From: Macrophomina tecta
Taxonomy: Eukaryota > Ascomycota > Dothideomycetes > Botryosphaeriales > Botryosphaeriaceae
Length of the DNA stretch: 64,000 bases
Direction of reading: 5' to 3'
Assembly (NCBI GenBank): GCA_024180945.1
Contig: JAKSGN010000006.1
Coordinates: 4,567,827-4,631,826 of the forward strand
Below are positions 11,263 to 22,711 of the stretch, one piece after another (position 1 is the stretch's first letter; each line of letters begins with the position of its first letter). Under the pieces are notes generated by a model. It saw only the letters and a program-made list of their open reading frames with translations. It had not been told where the DNA came from and did not search any database. The position numbers and the translations under genes were made by a program.

Positions 11263-12350
11263 GGCATGGGCATTTCTGACACCTGATTTCGGTAAACTGA
11301 CACCTGATTTCGGTAAACTGACACCTGATTTCGGTAAACTGACACCTGATTTCGATAAACTGACACCTTGTCGGGATATATGCAAAATCTCCACCGTTTT
11401 CACCCTGAAATTCGGAGATTTTGGCTTCATCTCCTGTGAATGTCCATATATTGAGATGTACGGCGAGGCGGCTAACCGCGACGTTGTATGAGCCACCTAC
11501 AAGCTCTTCTATTACCGCCTTATCCTTTATAGGCTCTAGGAGCCTCCAGGAGCCTCTTTTCTATATAGAATCGACTAAAACGAACCCCCTACACCTGCCC
11601 TACGCTAACCCGAGTATGAATGCCCTTGCCTGTGCCTTATGCGTTGTCTGAACCGCCCCCAGCCTCGTTGCCAGCGGCCTCGTTGCTAGCGTCGTTGCCA
11701 GCGGCCTAAATAAACTCGCTATTATTGAGGCGCCTCTTTTGTGGCTTCTTACGCGGCTTGGTGTTCTTCCTGCCTAGCGGCCGGCCTCTCTTGCGTCTTG
11801 GTTGTTCAGTCTGGTGTTAAGGCTGCTGTTCAGGCGGCTGTTGCGCTGAAAGAGGCGTTGGTGACGGAGGTGTTAGTGACGGAGGAGGCTCGTTTAGTAG
11901 CGGCGCCGGAGGACGCGTGTGTTGGTTGGTGTTGATTACACTTACGCCCGACGTCGCCAGCCGGCCCTGCACTAAGACTATAATAGTAGGCGGTAGGAGG
12001 CGGCCCGCGCTTAGCGAGACCCTACCCCATATAAAGGCTCTGCAGCGATTTATTGCGCATAAAGGTTTTAGTAACACACTATAATGCGCACTCGTACGAT
12101 TTTAATGTAACTCCGCTAAGTGATTCAGAATGTCTTGTTTTAGTAGAGGAAAAAGTTTCGTAATGTTGCAGCGACTGCTTACTATAATACACGCTTCTAC
12201 ATGCGCTGCATAATAGTTACGCGATTTTGGTGTTCCTTGCCAAGACGCTAACCGGGGTATATACCGGAACTACTTAATTAGGCAACAGGTGTCAGTTTAT
12301 CGAAATCAGGTGTCAGTTTACCGAAATCAGGTGTCAGAAATGCCCATGCC
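11263..12350. mobile_element. 1088-base non-autonomous class II transposon with 21-base subterminal repeats
   Basis: The ends GGCATGGGCATTTCTGACAC (11263 on) and its inverse at the right (ending 12350) form long terminal inverted repeats. TTACTTTT flanks both sides (11255-11262 and 12351-12358), an 8-base target duplication typical of hAT-like elements. Inside the left end, a 21-base unit starting TGACACCTGATTTCGG is repeated four times (11277-11360); two inverted full units sit at the right (12296-12337). The interior keeps a decayed leftward frame (about 12077-11750) with a proline-rich stretch, an in-frame TAA, then an AT-hook-like KRGRPLGRKN. It is either a deletion derivative or a decayed copy. 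Confidence 0.85.
11277..11360 (+). repeat. Four tandem 21-base subterminal units
   Basis: Units at 11277, 11298, 11319 and 11340. The fourth differs by one base (GATAAA for GGTAAA) and a partial fifth follows. Matching inverted units occur near the right end of the same element, so this is transposon end structure, not a CRISPR array or a coding repeat. Confidence 0.9.
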
Positions 12351-12358
12351 TTACTTTT

Positions 12359-13056
12359 TGACTTTTTTTTTTTTTTTGTTTTTGTTTTTTTATTATTCGG
12401 AAGGCCACTCGCGAGGTGGTTGGGCATCGAGCGATTACCGAGAGGTTCCGCCACTCTCCTATTGCATGGCTTTCTGTTAGCGGCTGTTGATTGCTGGTTA
12501 AGGGAAGGTGACGTACCCGCTGCTTCAAGCAGCGCGAGGAAGCGAGAAGGAGAGTGTGAGCCGTCGAGCCGCCGATCGCGCTGCTAAGTTGTGCCTTACA
12601 GCCGACCGGCAAGCAACTCGACCTAGAAAGGAATCAGTACAGGGTAGACGGTATGAAATGGACTTGGCGTGGATAGCTTACGACCCAAGCTGGGCCCTGC
12701 TCCACCGCCTCTTCCCCGAGCCATTCGACCACCACGAACAGCTCCCACAACACCAATATGAGCCGCGGGGAGAGGCGGCTGGAGAGGCACCAGGTGCGGA
12801 CCCTCCTGTAACTGCCGACCAGCCAACCAGGATCTCCCTGGCCGGCTGTCGGGCGCTCGATGCCCAATGCCCTCTTGAGGGCCTTCCTCACTACGTTGGT
12901 AGTGATATTCTGTAAGATGTTAGCGAATGGCATCTTGGATAAGACGATAGTCAATAGTCGGTGGTGAGGAGGAAGTGGATTGGCACGCGCGACGCGAAGA
13001 CATGTCCGCCAGAGCTACGAGGAAGCTACCAGTCGACACGCATGGCAACTGCCCCT
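12359..13056. other. Intergenic with weak leftward open frame
   Basis: A T-rich stretch (12364-12393) adjoins the transposon. A leftward frame 12954-12634 begins plausibly (MPFANILQNITTNVVRKALK) but has no recognised domain and loses protein-like composition after about 50 residues. I do not call it a gene. Confidence 0.35.
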
Positions 13057-14735
13057 TTACAACTGCGGCGCCGCCCTATTGCCCTCCTCTCTCAGCGGTA
13101 CATCCTTCCACGCCTCCTCAAACCCAGTGCTCCTGACCCACCGCGGTCCGCCTGTCTCTGTCCCGTCCATGCCCATCGCGCACGCCTTCCACCACTGCTC
13201 CGCCGACGTAATCGCAAACCCCTTCCTCTGCTCCTCCCCCAGTCGCTTCCATGCCTGCTCGCCGTTTGCAATGCCTCTAAGCAGCTTCGCGGCATGTCCA
13301 TCATCGCTTGAAAAGCCATTGACGCGCTGGAACAGCCGGTCCCACCCATCGCTCGGGTTTCTGGGGACATAGTCAGCGAGTTCATTTGCCGCGAGGGCGG
13401 GCGCGCCGCGAGAAGCGTAGTTGGCCAGGTCGAAGCGCGCCTTCCACTCGAGCATGCGGGCGCGGGCATCGCGGGGGAAGAGCGGGTTGGACAGGAAGTC
13501 GGAGAAGAAGATGGAGGAGGTGACGGAGTGCATGTAGAAGAAGTCGATTTTCGGGGTGTGCGGAGGCTTCTGGACGGCGACGCTGAAGAAGACTGCGTAT
13601 CTCACTCGTCAGCATACTCAGTGCCCAGAGGCTTGGAAGCAGAGCGTTACTTACCCGACGCGTCAATCATCTCCGCCGTCTTCCTCTCCAGCTCCTCGTC
13701 GCTGTCAACGGTCCACTTCGCCGCGAGCTCGCACATCTCCTTCCCCGCCCGGCCAATCACCCCGTCCCGCAGCCTGTTCTTGTCCTCCCACCGCGCGGCT
13801 CTCGCCAACTTCTCGTTGCCCCTGATCTCCTCGATCAACTGCATCAGCGTGGCCCCCTTCCCGGCCCCCCTCTTCCCCTCCGTGGCCCGCTCCGCCCCCA
13901 ACAAAAACGCCCCGATCCAGGCATCGTGTGTCGCCGCCTGCGCCAGGCCCTCGGCCACAATCGCCGGCTGCGCGAACTCAACGCCAAACCCCATGTGGAT
14001 CAGCGGATGCATGAAGCCCGCAAACGTCCTGGCGAGCAGGTCATCCGCGCGCTCGTCGCGCGCGAAGAGGTACTCGGCCAGCACGACAGCAACCCCTTTC
14101 GCGTCAATCTCGCGCTGGAAGTGCAGGAGGTAGTCGCGGTAATGGCGCTCGTCGCCAAGGTGCTTGGCGAAGGTGGCGGGGTTGCTGAGGTCCTGCGCCA
14201 GGTGCGGGTCGAGGGCGACGGGCGGGCGCTGGTAGCCGGCGTTTTGCGTGTAGCCATCCTGGATTTGGGCGGGCGTGGCGCCGAGGGCATAGAGGGTGAG
14301 GAGGTGGTGGACTATGTGGTTCTGTGGGGGAGCAGAGGGCGAGTGTTAGTGGGTCTTTGCCTCTACAGAGTGTGGATAAGGGAAATCATCCTGGCAGTGG
14401 GCGGGCCGTGTGGAGTTGAAGGCATTATTCAGATATACATGTCTTCGGGAGTGAGTGACATTACATCTGGACGACCGTGTCGACTGCCCATGAGCCATGC
14501 AGTATTGGCCATGGTATGTCTCAACGGTGCTCCGTTGTAGTCATGACAGTTGTTGCGGCAGGGGGTGAATCACAACACTTACGTGGAATCCCTCATTGTT
14601 GAAGTAGATGTGATGTTTTTCATGATTTTCCTGGAGCAATTCGGAGGCCTTCTTGGCAGAGTCCTCCCTCAATGGAGCGACAAAGAAAGCAGGCTTCTCG
14701 CTGGTCGTAAGGCGGATCTTGGTGGTAGTTGCCAT
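13057..14735 (-). CDS. Questin oxidase-like protein (DUF4243 family)
   Basis: Three exons: 14735-14583, 14321-13655 and 13592-13057, 451 residues. Splices are clean (GTAAGT donors, CAG acceptors) and the frame is continuous across both. The family signature is a histidine-rich start to exon 2 (NHIVHHLLTLYALGATPAQI) followed by FMHPLIHMGFGVEF and KIDFFYMHSVTSSIFF. Its characterised members are Baeyer-Villiger-type oxygenases that open anthraquinone rings such as questin, but most members are uncharacterised fungal proteins. No polyketide synthase or other biosynthetic gene is in the window, so a secondary-metabolite role is not supported by context. The start ATG at 14735 precedes TTTKIRLTTSEKPAFF, a plausible short lead. 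Confidence 0.85.
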
Positions 14736-15985
14736 GGTTTTTCTCAGTTCCCTTTCGGCCAGTGGAAACAATCGCATATGTGTAGCTGTGAGAAATCGGC
14801 GGCAGGCAGGAGAAGCAAGAAAACCTGTTTGCAGCCGCGATCCAGCAGATAGCCCTTGAACGGAGAGAATCTTGAACGTCTTTGTATTGCGTTGGTCGAT
14901 GTGGTCGCAAGTTGCCGTGGTCTGACGATCAGATAGCGCTGACTCGCATCTCCTTCCGGCCTTATGTAGCCTAACGGTATGGTTGCCCAGAATCTCACGC
15001 TCACAAAGCCTGAAGCTTACACAGTCGGGCACGGGAGTTTGAAGGCGCGAGACGCGAGAGGTGGAGAAGCGGTCTGATGAGGGGATGAGCCTTTCGAGAT
15101 TCGACTTAGCTCCCGAGCTGCCATCCCTGTTTTATTGCTTGTTTGGAGGCAAAGGTTCGCGCACCACCCTTGCAAGCGTGCCGTTAATTCTGACGTATGT
15201 TGCGGCTCGGACGGGCGGTCCCGAGGTGGCCCGGTTTGCTAATCAATTCCGTCGTCATTGGTTGATGGGAGGTCTGCAGAAACATCCCCATCTCCTTGGC
15301 GTATTCTAGAGCTTCGCTTGATGTGCACAAGCGCTTGTGGTCGGCTGAGTAAAGGGCAAGGTCTGGAGCAGGCACTGAGGCCTGGTTGGCGCGTGTCTCA
15401 GTACTTTGACCCACATATGCATTCCTTCTATCGTTTTGTTGGATTATGGGACTCTGCCCATCCATCGGTGCGCGAGCGCCGAGCCGGGGGTTCGGCATAC
15501 GGAAGATGCGAGAGCTCCGTATGATCGTCATCAAGTCGCAGTCGGGGTTGAGCCCGGTATTACTTAATAGAAGCTGCGTATTGGCCGGTTTGCATGTTAC
15601 TCTTGCACGTGGGTCAATATGGGACCGGGTCGACAGTATATTGCAACAGCGTACGCACATGCGCGCGACTAGACGCATGCGCAGAAACGCTAGTTGTACT
15701 GGGACTCCAGGGTCGTCAGCTTATTGACCGCTTCAACTGCCCAAGATTCGACTGTGCCAAAAAAAAAAAAAAATAAAAATAAAAATTTGAGGGAGATACC
15801 CGATAATCGGATTTATTTCCAGGTCTGCTCTTTGCTACATTCTTTTTTCCGTTCTGAAGCATTTTAACCCCCCTAAGAGCAAGAATGACTCCTGTGCTGG
15901 CCGTGGTATCCATCAAAAACCCTTAACGCCGCCGCAATGCAAAAGCGACTGGTCCCCATCCCCGTTCACCTCAAGTCACCGTCAA
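14736..15985. other. Intergenic, nothing recognised
   Basis: Promoter side of the questin-oxidase-like gene and 3' flank of sgt1. A leftward frame of 164 codons (15678-15184) has no domain signal. A poly-A tract lies at 15759-15772. I see no RNA gene. Confidence 0.45.
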
Positions 15986-17204
15986 TCAAGCATCCCACTT
16001 CTTGGCCTCCATACCCTCAGGCGGGCTAGTCTCCACCTTGCCCTTGCTGACCTCAGACCAGTTCGTGCTGAGCGCCGTGCCATTGCTCTCCTGATAACTC
16101 TTCATCATCGCCCTGCGGGTGTCCGGGTCCGCATTCTTGTACAGCTTACGGAAGAAGGCGTTGGCCGGATCGCCGCCTTCGTCGTCATCGTCGAAGTCGT
16201 CGCCGCTTGCGTCCTTCGGCTTGGTCAACTCGCTGGCCAGTTTATCCCAGTCCTTCGGCCCAGAGCGCGAAGAGGTTGGGTAAGATGGAGCCGAGGCGTT
16301 CTGCTTGGCGGCGGCTGCGTTGGCGGCAGCCTGGAGGAGGGATTCATCCTTGCTCTCCAGCATTGGCCACTTGACGCCAGGCGTGGCTTTCTTGAGTGTG
16401 ATCTCAACCTTCGAAGGAGTAACCTTGTATGTGGATTCGTCGGGAATGATGGAGTCGAAGAGTGGGTCCAAGGTGAGCTCGTAGGTCGTAGAATTCGCGG
16501 TAGGGAAGGACACGGACAACTGGAAATTGTTAGCTACGTCTCTGGCATACTGAATACCGGATAGCACTCACGCTGCGCTGTTCAAAGTCGACAGAAACCT
16601 TGTCCTGCGGCACACCCTTGGCTAATATGGTGATGCAGACATTGTCGTTAGAGGCATACCAGTCATGTCTGACTTTGTCTGCTGGTGTGGGTTGCGGAGC
16701 AGCGGGTTTTGCCGGGGCCTTCTGCTCAGACTTCGACGCGGTAGACGCAGCTTGCGTGGGAGCGGCTTCGGGCTCAGTGTCGGGTACCTCGACCGCCGTC
16801 ACCTTGCGAGCAGCGTCATCCTCAGGTAGATTCTTGAGCTTGGTCTGGATCTTCATTTCCCACATTGGCAGGGTCTTCTCCTTCTCATTGTACTTCTTGA
16901 CCAGCTCAAACACATAGCCAGCGTTCGCATACTGCCCCAGAGCAAACAGGGCCACGGCACGGCGCTGCTGTGCTTCGGCGATGAGCTCACGCTTGGCTCG
17001 CCTTGTTGCGAGGTTGACGGCGATTTCGGCGTCTTTGAGCGCGGCTTCGAGATCCGGGGGTGAGGAGCGTTGGTGAGCGGTAGAACGGCCAATGTAGTAG
17101 GAGACGGCAGTGGGGTTGCGGGCGAGAGCTTCCGTGTACGCAGCAACGGCGGCGTCGTACTGGCCGGCCTTGAGGGCTTCCTGAGCTCTGGCAGCTTGGT
17201 CCAT
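15986..17204 (-). CDS. sgt1: SGT1 co-chaperone (TPR-CS-SGS)
   Basis: Two exons, 17204-16572 and 16519-15986, encode 388 residues. The intron carries a visible branch site (GCTAAC). Residues 1 to about 125 are TPR repeats (AQEALKAGQYDAAVAAYTEA at the start). A Pro/Ala-rich linker follows. The CS domain begins near residue 178 at RHDWYASNDNVCITILAKGV and crosses the intron into LSVSFPTANSTTYELTLDPLF. The SGS region forms the end, including DDEGGDPANAFFRKLYKNAD and NWSEVSKGKVE. Sgt1 couples Hsp90 to Skp1-cullin-F-box ligases and kinetochore assembly. The family order and length are complete and no break is seen. Confidence 0.95.
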
Positions 17205-17482
17205 AGTGATGCAGGGGTTGAAACTCGAAAGAGGTGGAGGTGTGTGCGTGTGTGAAGCACCCCAATGCCAGATGCAAGATATAGGAGGCTGCAGGGGCGG
17301 TTGCCTGCGGGATGCTGAGTGTGTGTTGGTGGAAGCGCGCAGAAGCTCCGGGTGCCTAGAGACGCGCCCCGCGTCGCTGCAGGTGCCGCACCGAGGCTTT
17401 GCCGGCGGACGTCATCGCACAAGGCACCACCTCCCCCTTCGCTCCCATCAAACTCCCGTTTCATCTTCTGCACTCTTTCTGC

Positions 17483-17926
17483 ATGTCTCGAGTCGTACAT
17501 CCGCTGTACAATGCCCTGATACGGACACATCATATTACGTCCAGAAAGAAGGTCGCTAACTTGAGGAAAGCCGCTGATCATCATGGCGTGTATGCTCTTT
17601 TGTGCAGTGGTGGGTGTCCGGGGATAATGTATGCTGAAGGCAGTCCCAACGGAGTGAGGGAATGGGTTTCATCCGTCAATGTAAGCGCCCATACCAAGTC
17701 TCGGATCAATAGGTTCATTGACATCCCACAGAGGCTTCGGTACAAAGACTATCAGTTAGCGGTCCGCCCTGCGCCTATCGAACCAGAACATGTATCTTCT
17801 GAAAATCGCAAGGTTCCAGTCGGTCTTTTTGAAGTAGACACTGTAAAAGAGTTCGGTGCCATCATGCAAGAGCGAGGCGTTTGGTCATGGTGGCGAAAGG
17901 GCATGGGCTATGTTTCCGACAACTAG
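17483..17926 (+). CDS. RWDD2/DUF1115 C-terminal-domain protein
   Basis: Two exons, 17483-17680 and 17732-17926, give 130 residues; the 51-base intron has GTAAGC and CACAG ends. Conserved landmarks are TSRKKVANLRKAAD, the central CSGGCPGIMYAEGS, then RLRYKDYQLAVRP after the splice and WWRKGMGYV at the end. This is the layout of the domain at the C-terminus of RWDD2 proteins (the glycine-proline-glycine core followed by a hydrophobic strand); the N-terminal RWD part is absent, as in many short fungal versions. The molecular role is not established. Start uncertain: an in-frame ATG at 17399 would add 28 residues. It diverges from sgt1. Confidence 0.65.
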   Translation: MSRVVHPLYNALIRTHHITSRKKVANLRKAADHHGVYALLCSGGCPGIMYAEGSPNGVREWVSSVNVSAHTKSRINRFIDIPQRLRYKDYQLAVRPAPIEPEHVSSENRKVPVGLFEVDTVKEFGAIMQERGVWSWWRKGMGYVSDN

Positions 17927-20303
17927 ACCGCATAATTTCTTGACTGGAGACGGCCTCTTAGGCGACAGCAAAACAAACAAGCCAGCCAGGGGGTGTCTTC
18001 TCAAGGACTCGAAGCTGTCATCAAGATGTATACGCGCCAAAGAGTTCTATCAATCGTTCGTGCGTACTGATTTCCCGAATGCGGAAAGATAGCCATAGCA
18101 CAAGTCCTTTGGTTGGAAATTTCAAGGTAAGCAATTGAACTCTTTCCTCTTATTGCCAAAAGCAGCATGATGTTCCATCGTAGTGGTATTTCCGAAAAGA
18201 GAATGTCGATACCATCTTCAACAATTGTCTGACAATCATCGTCACAATTCCTGGCCATTCCGCTTTGGTCCACCTAAAGAACGTGCTGACACCATTAAGT
18301 TTTGATGAGGCTTGTACCACACGGGCGCAAGCGGGCTACAGTCGAACCCCATGGCGGAGAGTCTGGCGGCAGCGCAGCGGCGGGCATGGACACGAGCGCG
18401 GGAGACGCTCTCAAGCAGCTCGAGGAGGAGGTTCTGGTCAGCTTACCACTCGCGCAGGGTGCGGCAGATTGGCGAAGCAGGCGGACCAGTGAAAGAGAGG
18501 AGCGCGCTGGAGCCAGAGCCGAATGGTAAGACCTGGCGCTGCTGTTGTTCCGGCGGTGTCAATGGTCGAACCACGTGGTTGCCCATGGTCAGAAAACATG
18601 AGCGGCCGGCGTAAGGAGAAGACTATTCGAAATGGTAGAGCAAGCAAAGGAGCTGTTAATGGACCCCTTAGCATCGGAGATATCACTCTTATTTTCAGCT
18701 TCCCAATCCCATTCTGCAACTCCTCCCAAGAGTGGGAGGCGGACGCTCCGGCGTTAGGAGACAAAAAAAAAAAAAAATAGATTTGACGAAGACTGGAGAG
18801 GCACTGTCGCTGGAGTTTTCAACGCCGATGACATTACTCTCATCGTCGCTATTCCAATTCCATTCTGCATACTTTCCTGGTGAGGAAGAGGCGGTCTGTT
18901 GGTAGAATGGATAAAGTACCAGCAACGGCTCAGGTACCGGGTAGGCTCGCGACAGAGGCAGAAGTCGGTGCGGCGAAAATGGCGGAAGAGGCAGCGCCAG
19001 GGACCGGCCCAGGCTGCTATACTTGTGGAATGGCAATGGAGTGGGCGACGCTGGCGGCGACGGCGTAAGTGGCAGGATCTTCTCGATGCTCTCGGGTTCC
19101 GATGATATATGTTAGCAACTGGGCACACTAGTGTCGCTTAGCTTGCTAATCTCTTTGCAAGTAACGAAGTACTTGGACCCGTGTATACGTTGGAGTACAA
19201 CTCTCCTTTCTCACTTTTACTACACTGAGTTCACGTGGTGGCAAGCCAAATTTCAGACTGTTGAGGCCCTCGGGAGTGGCTGCGCAGGTGATCGAACACC
19301 TGCTTACAGCGAAGCGCTCGCGATGATTGCGCCGAATTGGAATGCATGACGGCTTTGAGGCGAATGTATGTTGCGAGCCGCATGCGCCACTACGCTATCT
19401 TGTTAACATGGAGGAGAAACCCTTTCTAACTCCATCGAAATCCTGAAGAATGGCTTGGAACGGGATAGGATGATTTTTTACGAAAGGCAAAAGGGAGCAA
19501 TGGTATCACCGTTACAAGGACGTTCACTCTCTGCGTAGAGGTGGGCGTTTAGCAACGCAGATGGAGGATAGCAGCATACCAACTATGTTAGTAGCGGAAT
19601 GCTGTTATCTGTGTCAAAATATCCCCTTATGGTCTCCATACGGGATCACGTAAGATGATCCACCCGCGCTGTTGAAGCATTTGTCTGGGCGGGAGGCTCC
19701 GGATCAACAAGTACATCTACATCCGCATGAATGGTTTGCGCAGAAGCCAACAGATGATATAGAGCTCATGCCAAGGGTTGAATTTTTCGTTTGTAGCCCG
19801 GCGATAGAGCCGATTCCGGATGGGCAAGCAATGCCCGGGGCGGAACCTGCTTAGACTGTGCACAGGCAGCAGCATCGCTCTCGCACAAGATGTACAGGGC
19901 CGCTGTATGTGGCGCAAAAGACGAATTATGCACTGGTCAGCGGCTCTCTTGGAATTTGTGCGTTTACGTTCATGATATGGCGAAGAGAAGTGAGAAAGCG
20001 ACGGCGAAGGACGGGATGTCGTCGTTGGCGGCGAGCCACCACGTGAGCGGACCCACAGATTTCACGCGCACATCCCAGCCGCCGATCAGGACCGGCTCGG
20101 ATCCTTGCAGTGGCCTTGCTTGCACCGCAGCAAACGACGCGTTGGCGGAACAAATGCACCATCGTCTAAGGAATCTGGAACACCTCCTCACTGGTCGCGA
20201 GTGAGGCTGATTGTTCGCCAACATCTCTCTCTGCTGTGGCTTAGCGAGTCCCGATCACTGTTCACTTCCCAACGCCGTCGGCTGTCACCACACGAGAGCA
20301 AAT
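17927..20303. other. Long intergenic region
   Basis: No supported gene. It contains an imperfect duplication (separate entry), a poly-A run at 18763-18777 and many short overlapping frames. The last 100 bases are the cdc8 promoter side. Confidence 0.45.
18640..18900. repeat. Imperfect direct duplication, units about 80 bases, offset about 160 bases
   Basis: Copy 1 (about 18655-18740) and copy 2 (about 18805-18895) share a pattern around ATTACTCT/ATCACTCTTATT and CCAATYCCATTCTGCA, then a GAGG-rich stretch before GGCGG. In the + reading both give a peptide of the form DITLI-x-PIPFC, so the similarity is easier to see at protein level. Too degraded to say whether it derives from a gene or a repeat. 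Confidence 0.5.
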
Positions 20304-21006
20304 ATGCGCGGCAAGCTTATTGTCTTCGAAGGCCTCGACCGCGCTGGCAAGTCTACGCAAAGCGGCCGCCTCGTTACACGTCTGCAAGAGTTGGGCCAGC
20401 GTGTTCAGCACATGCGCTTCCCAGACCGCACGACGCCGATCGGGCAGATGATCAACGCGTATCTCACCGGCGCGAGCGAGCAAGAGGACCACGTCATTCA
20501 CCTGCTCTTCTCTGCAAACCGCTGGGAAGCTGCGTATGCTGCCCACAACTCACTTCCAATGACAGAGAAGCTGACGGTTACGCAGTGCTAAGATCAAATC
20601 ACTCATCGCAGAAGGCACGACAGTCGTGATAGATCGATACTATTATTCTGGCTGCGTCTATTCTGCGGCAAAGGATAATCCTTCTCTGTCACTAGAATGG
20701 GCGCGTCACCCAGAGGTTGGGCTGCCGAGGCCCGACCTGGTCATTTTCCTTGACATTTCACCCGAGAAAGCTGCTCAGCGAGGCGGCTTTGGAAGCGAGA
20801 AATACGAGAACTCGAAGATGCAAAAGCGGGTACGGGAGTTGTTCGCCGAAATGAAGCAGATGCAGCAAGAAGGCCAGGACTTCGTCACGGTAGATGCTGG
20901 AGAGAGCGAGGCAGTGGTGGCGAGGAGGGTGGAGGAAGCGGTATTGGAGGTCATCAAACATATCGATGAGCAAAACAGTCCCTTGAGGATTGTGGCCTCC
21001 ACATGA
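20304..21006 (+). CDS. cdc8: Thymidylate kinase
   Basis: Two exons, 20304-20533 and 20586-21006, 216 residues, the usual size. It phosphorylates dTMP to dTDP with ATP, an essential step of dTTP supply. The P-loop is GLDRAGKST at residues 10-18, the dTMP-site segment HMRFPDRTTPIG follows, and the DRYYYSG motif (the DRY/H motif of the family) comes soon after the splice. QRGGFGSEKYE fits the flexible LID segment. The 52-base intron falls inside an Ala codon. The next gene, slx1, converges from the other side, leaving about 106 bases between stop codons. Confidence 0.95.
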
Positions 21007-21112
21007 AGGAAGACATCACAAGTTTCAAGAGGGGAAAGAAGTTGGGATATCACTTGAAGATCTATGAACAGCAACTACAGTAGGTGCCAATCCGTTCAGC
21101 CACGCTGCAAGG

Positions 21113-22711
21113 CTAATCTAAGACCTCAGCATCATCCCGGTCGCTGTCTTCAATGACGATGGTGCTAAACTTCTCCTTTATCACGGCAGGCTGTACGGTA
21201 GCATGTGCTGTATGCTCCGGGGTTTCTGCGTCTACTCCCATTTCCATATCAATGCCCACGTCCTCTTTACGATTATACCATAGGTCGACATCCTCGAACT
21301 CATCGCTATCGTAAGGATAGATGTTGCGGGACGAAGGTGACGGTGGCAAGAAATCACCGATATCTGGAACATCCGAGTCTTCGCCAGAACTGGCTTCGTG
21401 CCCCAGAGCTTCGGCAGTAGCCGCAGTTACCTCGGCTGGTAATGCGGCCCTTCGTTTTCTCTGCTTGAAGAGACTGGCTACCTCCTTTTCCCCACGCATT
21501 CTCAAGCTCAATTCGCGCATGAGCGTTTGCCACTTTATCAACTTCTTGCAGCCAGGACATTGGCCTTGTACGGGCAAGATAGAATTTGTTTTACCCTCTT
21601 CCTCTAAGAAATATGCCGACAGGCACATCATGTGCGAGACTGCGTTGCAACCTTCTTCAGGGCACACTAGCAGGATGGACTTCTTCTTCTGGGTGCGTTT
21701 CTTACAGACAGCGCATGTCATCTTCTCACTCCGCTCGAGCAGTGTGCGGGTCTTCTCAAGGTGTGCCTTTGAACTCTCATAAGTGGTGTCGATGCCATCG
21801 ATGCCTTTGCCGTTCCCGATAGTTTGATGTTCATCAGGCGTCTGGTCCTCAACTCCGTGCCTGCGAAAAGCGTCAAGCACTTTAGGTTTCTCCAATTCCA
21901 CGCGCAGTCCATCCCTCAACTTGAATGGTGTGGCCCTTGTTAAGGTTTCCCACACGCGGTGTACATCTTCGGCGAAAAAGGTCACGCTCAATGGCCAGCG
22001 CTCGAAGCTTTTCACACGGAGAAGGAGATGTAGGTTGGCAATTCTGTCGGTGAGAGAGAGCTGGGGGCGGACGGATCGCTTGCGAGCCTTTCCCGTGCGC
22101 GGATCGACGCGGGTAGTGGTGCGTGTGGCGGTAATGCGGTCTTCGGCGGGAATATGGCGCGTGAGGTGCGTGTTCTGCCATGCCCATCTGGGAACACATC
22201 AGAGACTAGGTTGGAAGGCATGATAATGGCGAATGAACGCAGGGGATGGGATGACGTTGAAAGAGAAGTTGTGCGCTTGGTCGGTCAAAATCAAAGTTTG
22301 CAAGGTGGCGTTGGGCAAGCTTAATGGAGCGTGCGGAAAAACCAAATATATTGTCGACTGTACAGAATGAGGGTCGCTTGACATTTCTTTTATCTGGAAC
22401 AGGGGGGGCCAGGCGAGCGGCCGGGCTTGCGGTGATACCTATGGCGACATGCCCGGGCGTGGTAGCGATCACGTGACGACTTACTCAAACTGGAGAGCGG
22501 CGATTTTGGAGGGGAACCCGGTGACGATGCAAGCCATCTCCCAGGGCTGCAAAGAAACGCGGGACGTGCGGGCAGCACCTCCCTTGGCCTGGCCATTATG
22601 CTGCTTGAGGCGGCGGACGGGATTCGGAGTGGAGCCGACGTAGAGGTATCGATGTCGGACAGTAGACCGCAGCAGGTAGCAGCAATAGAAGGCAGGGATC
22701 GGTTTTTCCAT
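21113..22711 (-). CDS. slx1: Structure-specific endonuclease subunit Slx1 (GIY-YIG)
   Basis: Two exons, 22711-22485 and 22187-21113, 433 residues. The GIY-YIG nuclease domain opens at [10 protein letters not shown], continues through [19 protein letters not shown] and ends after the splice at [12 protein letters not shown]. The intron (297 bases, long for this window) splits the codon of the Glu that corresponds to the catalytic metal-binding residue. A C-terminal zinc finger spans about residues 232-292 ([21 protein letters not shown] and CPGCKK), and the tail is acidic. Slx1 cleaves branched DNA such as Holliday junctions and flaps when bound to Slx4. I chose the ATG at 22711 (MEKPIPAF); an upstream in-frame ATG at 22750 would add 13 residues. 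Confidence 0.93.

Noticed and set aside
11277..11360. CRISPR-like direct repeats, or a repeat protein reading LTPDFGK
   Set aside because: The units are contiguous with no spacers, the organism is a fungus, and the same unit occurs inverted at the far end of a transposon with TIRs and a target duplication. The peptide repeat is a by-product of the DNA repeat.
13926..14540. Rightward frame of 204 codons opposite the questin-oxidase-like gene
   Set aside because: Antisense shadow of a well-supported three-exon gene.
13057..14735. Secondary-metabolite gene cluster around the questin-oxidase-like gene
   Set aside because: No synthase, tailoring enzyme, transporter or regulator lies nearby; neighbours are housekeeping genes and transposons.
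15184..15678. Leftward 164-codon frame between the questin-oxidase-like gene and sgt1
   Set aside because: No domain, uneven composition, competing frames on both strands and no leader or splice evidence.
19270..19330. tRNA-like T-arm (GCAGGTGATCGAACACCTGC)
   Set aside because: A hairpin with GATCGAAC looks like a tRNA B box, but I could not fold acceptor, D and anticodon arms around it.
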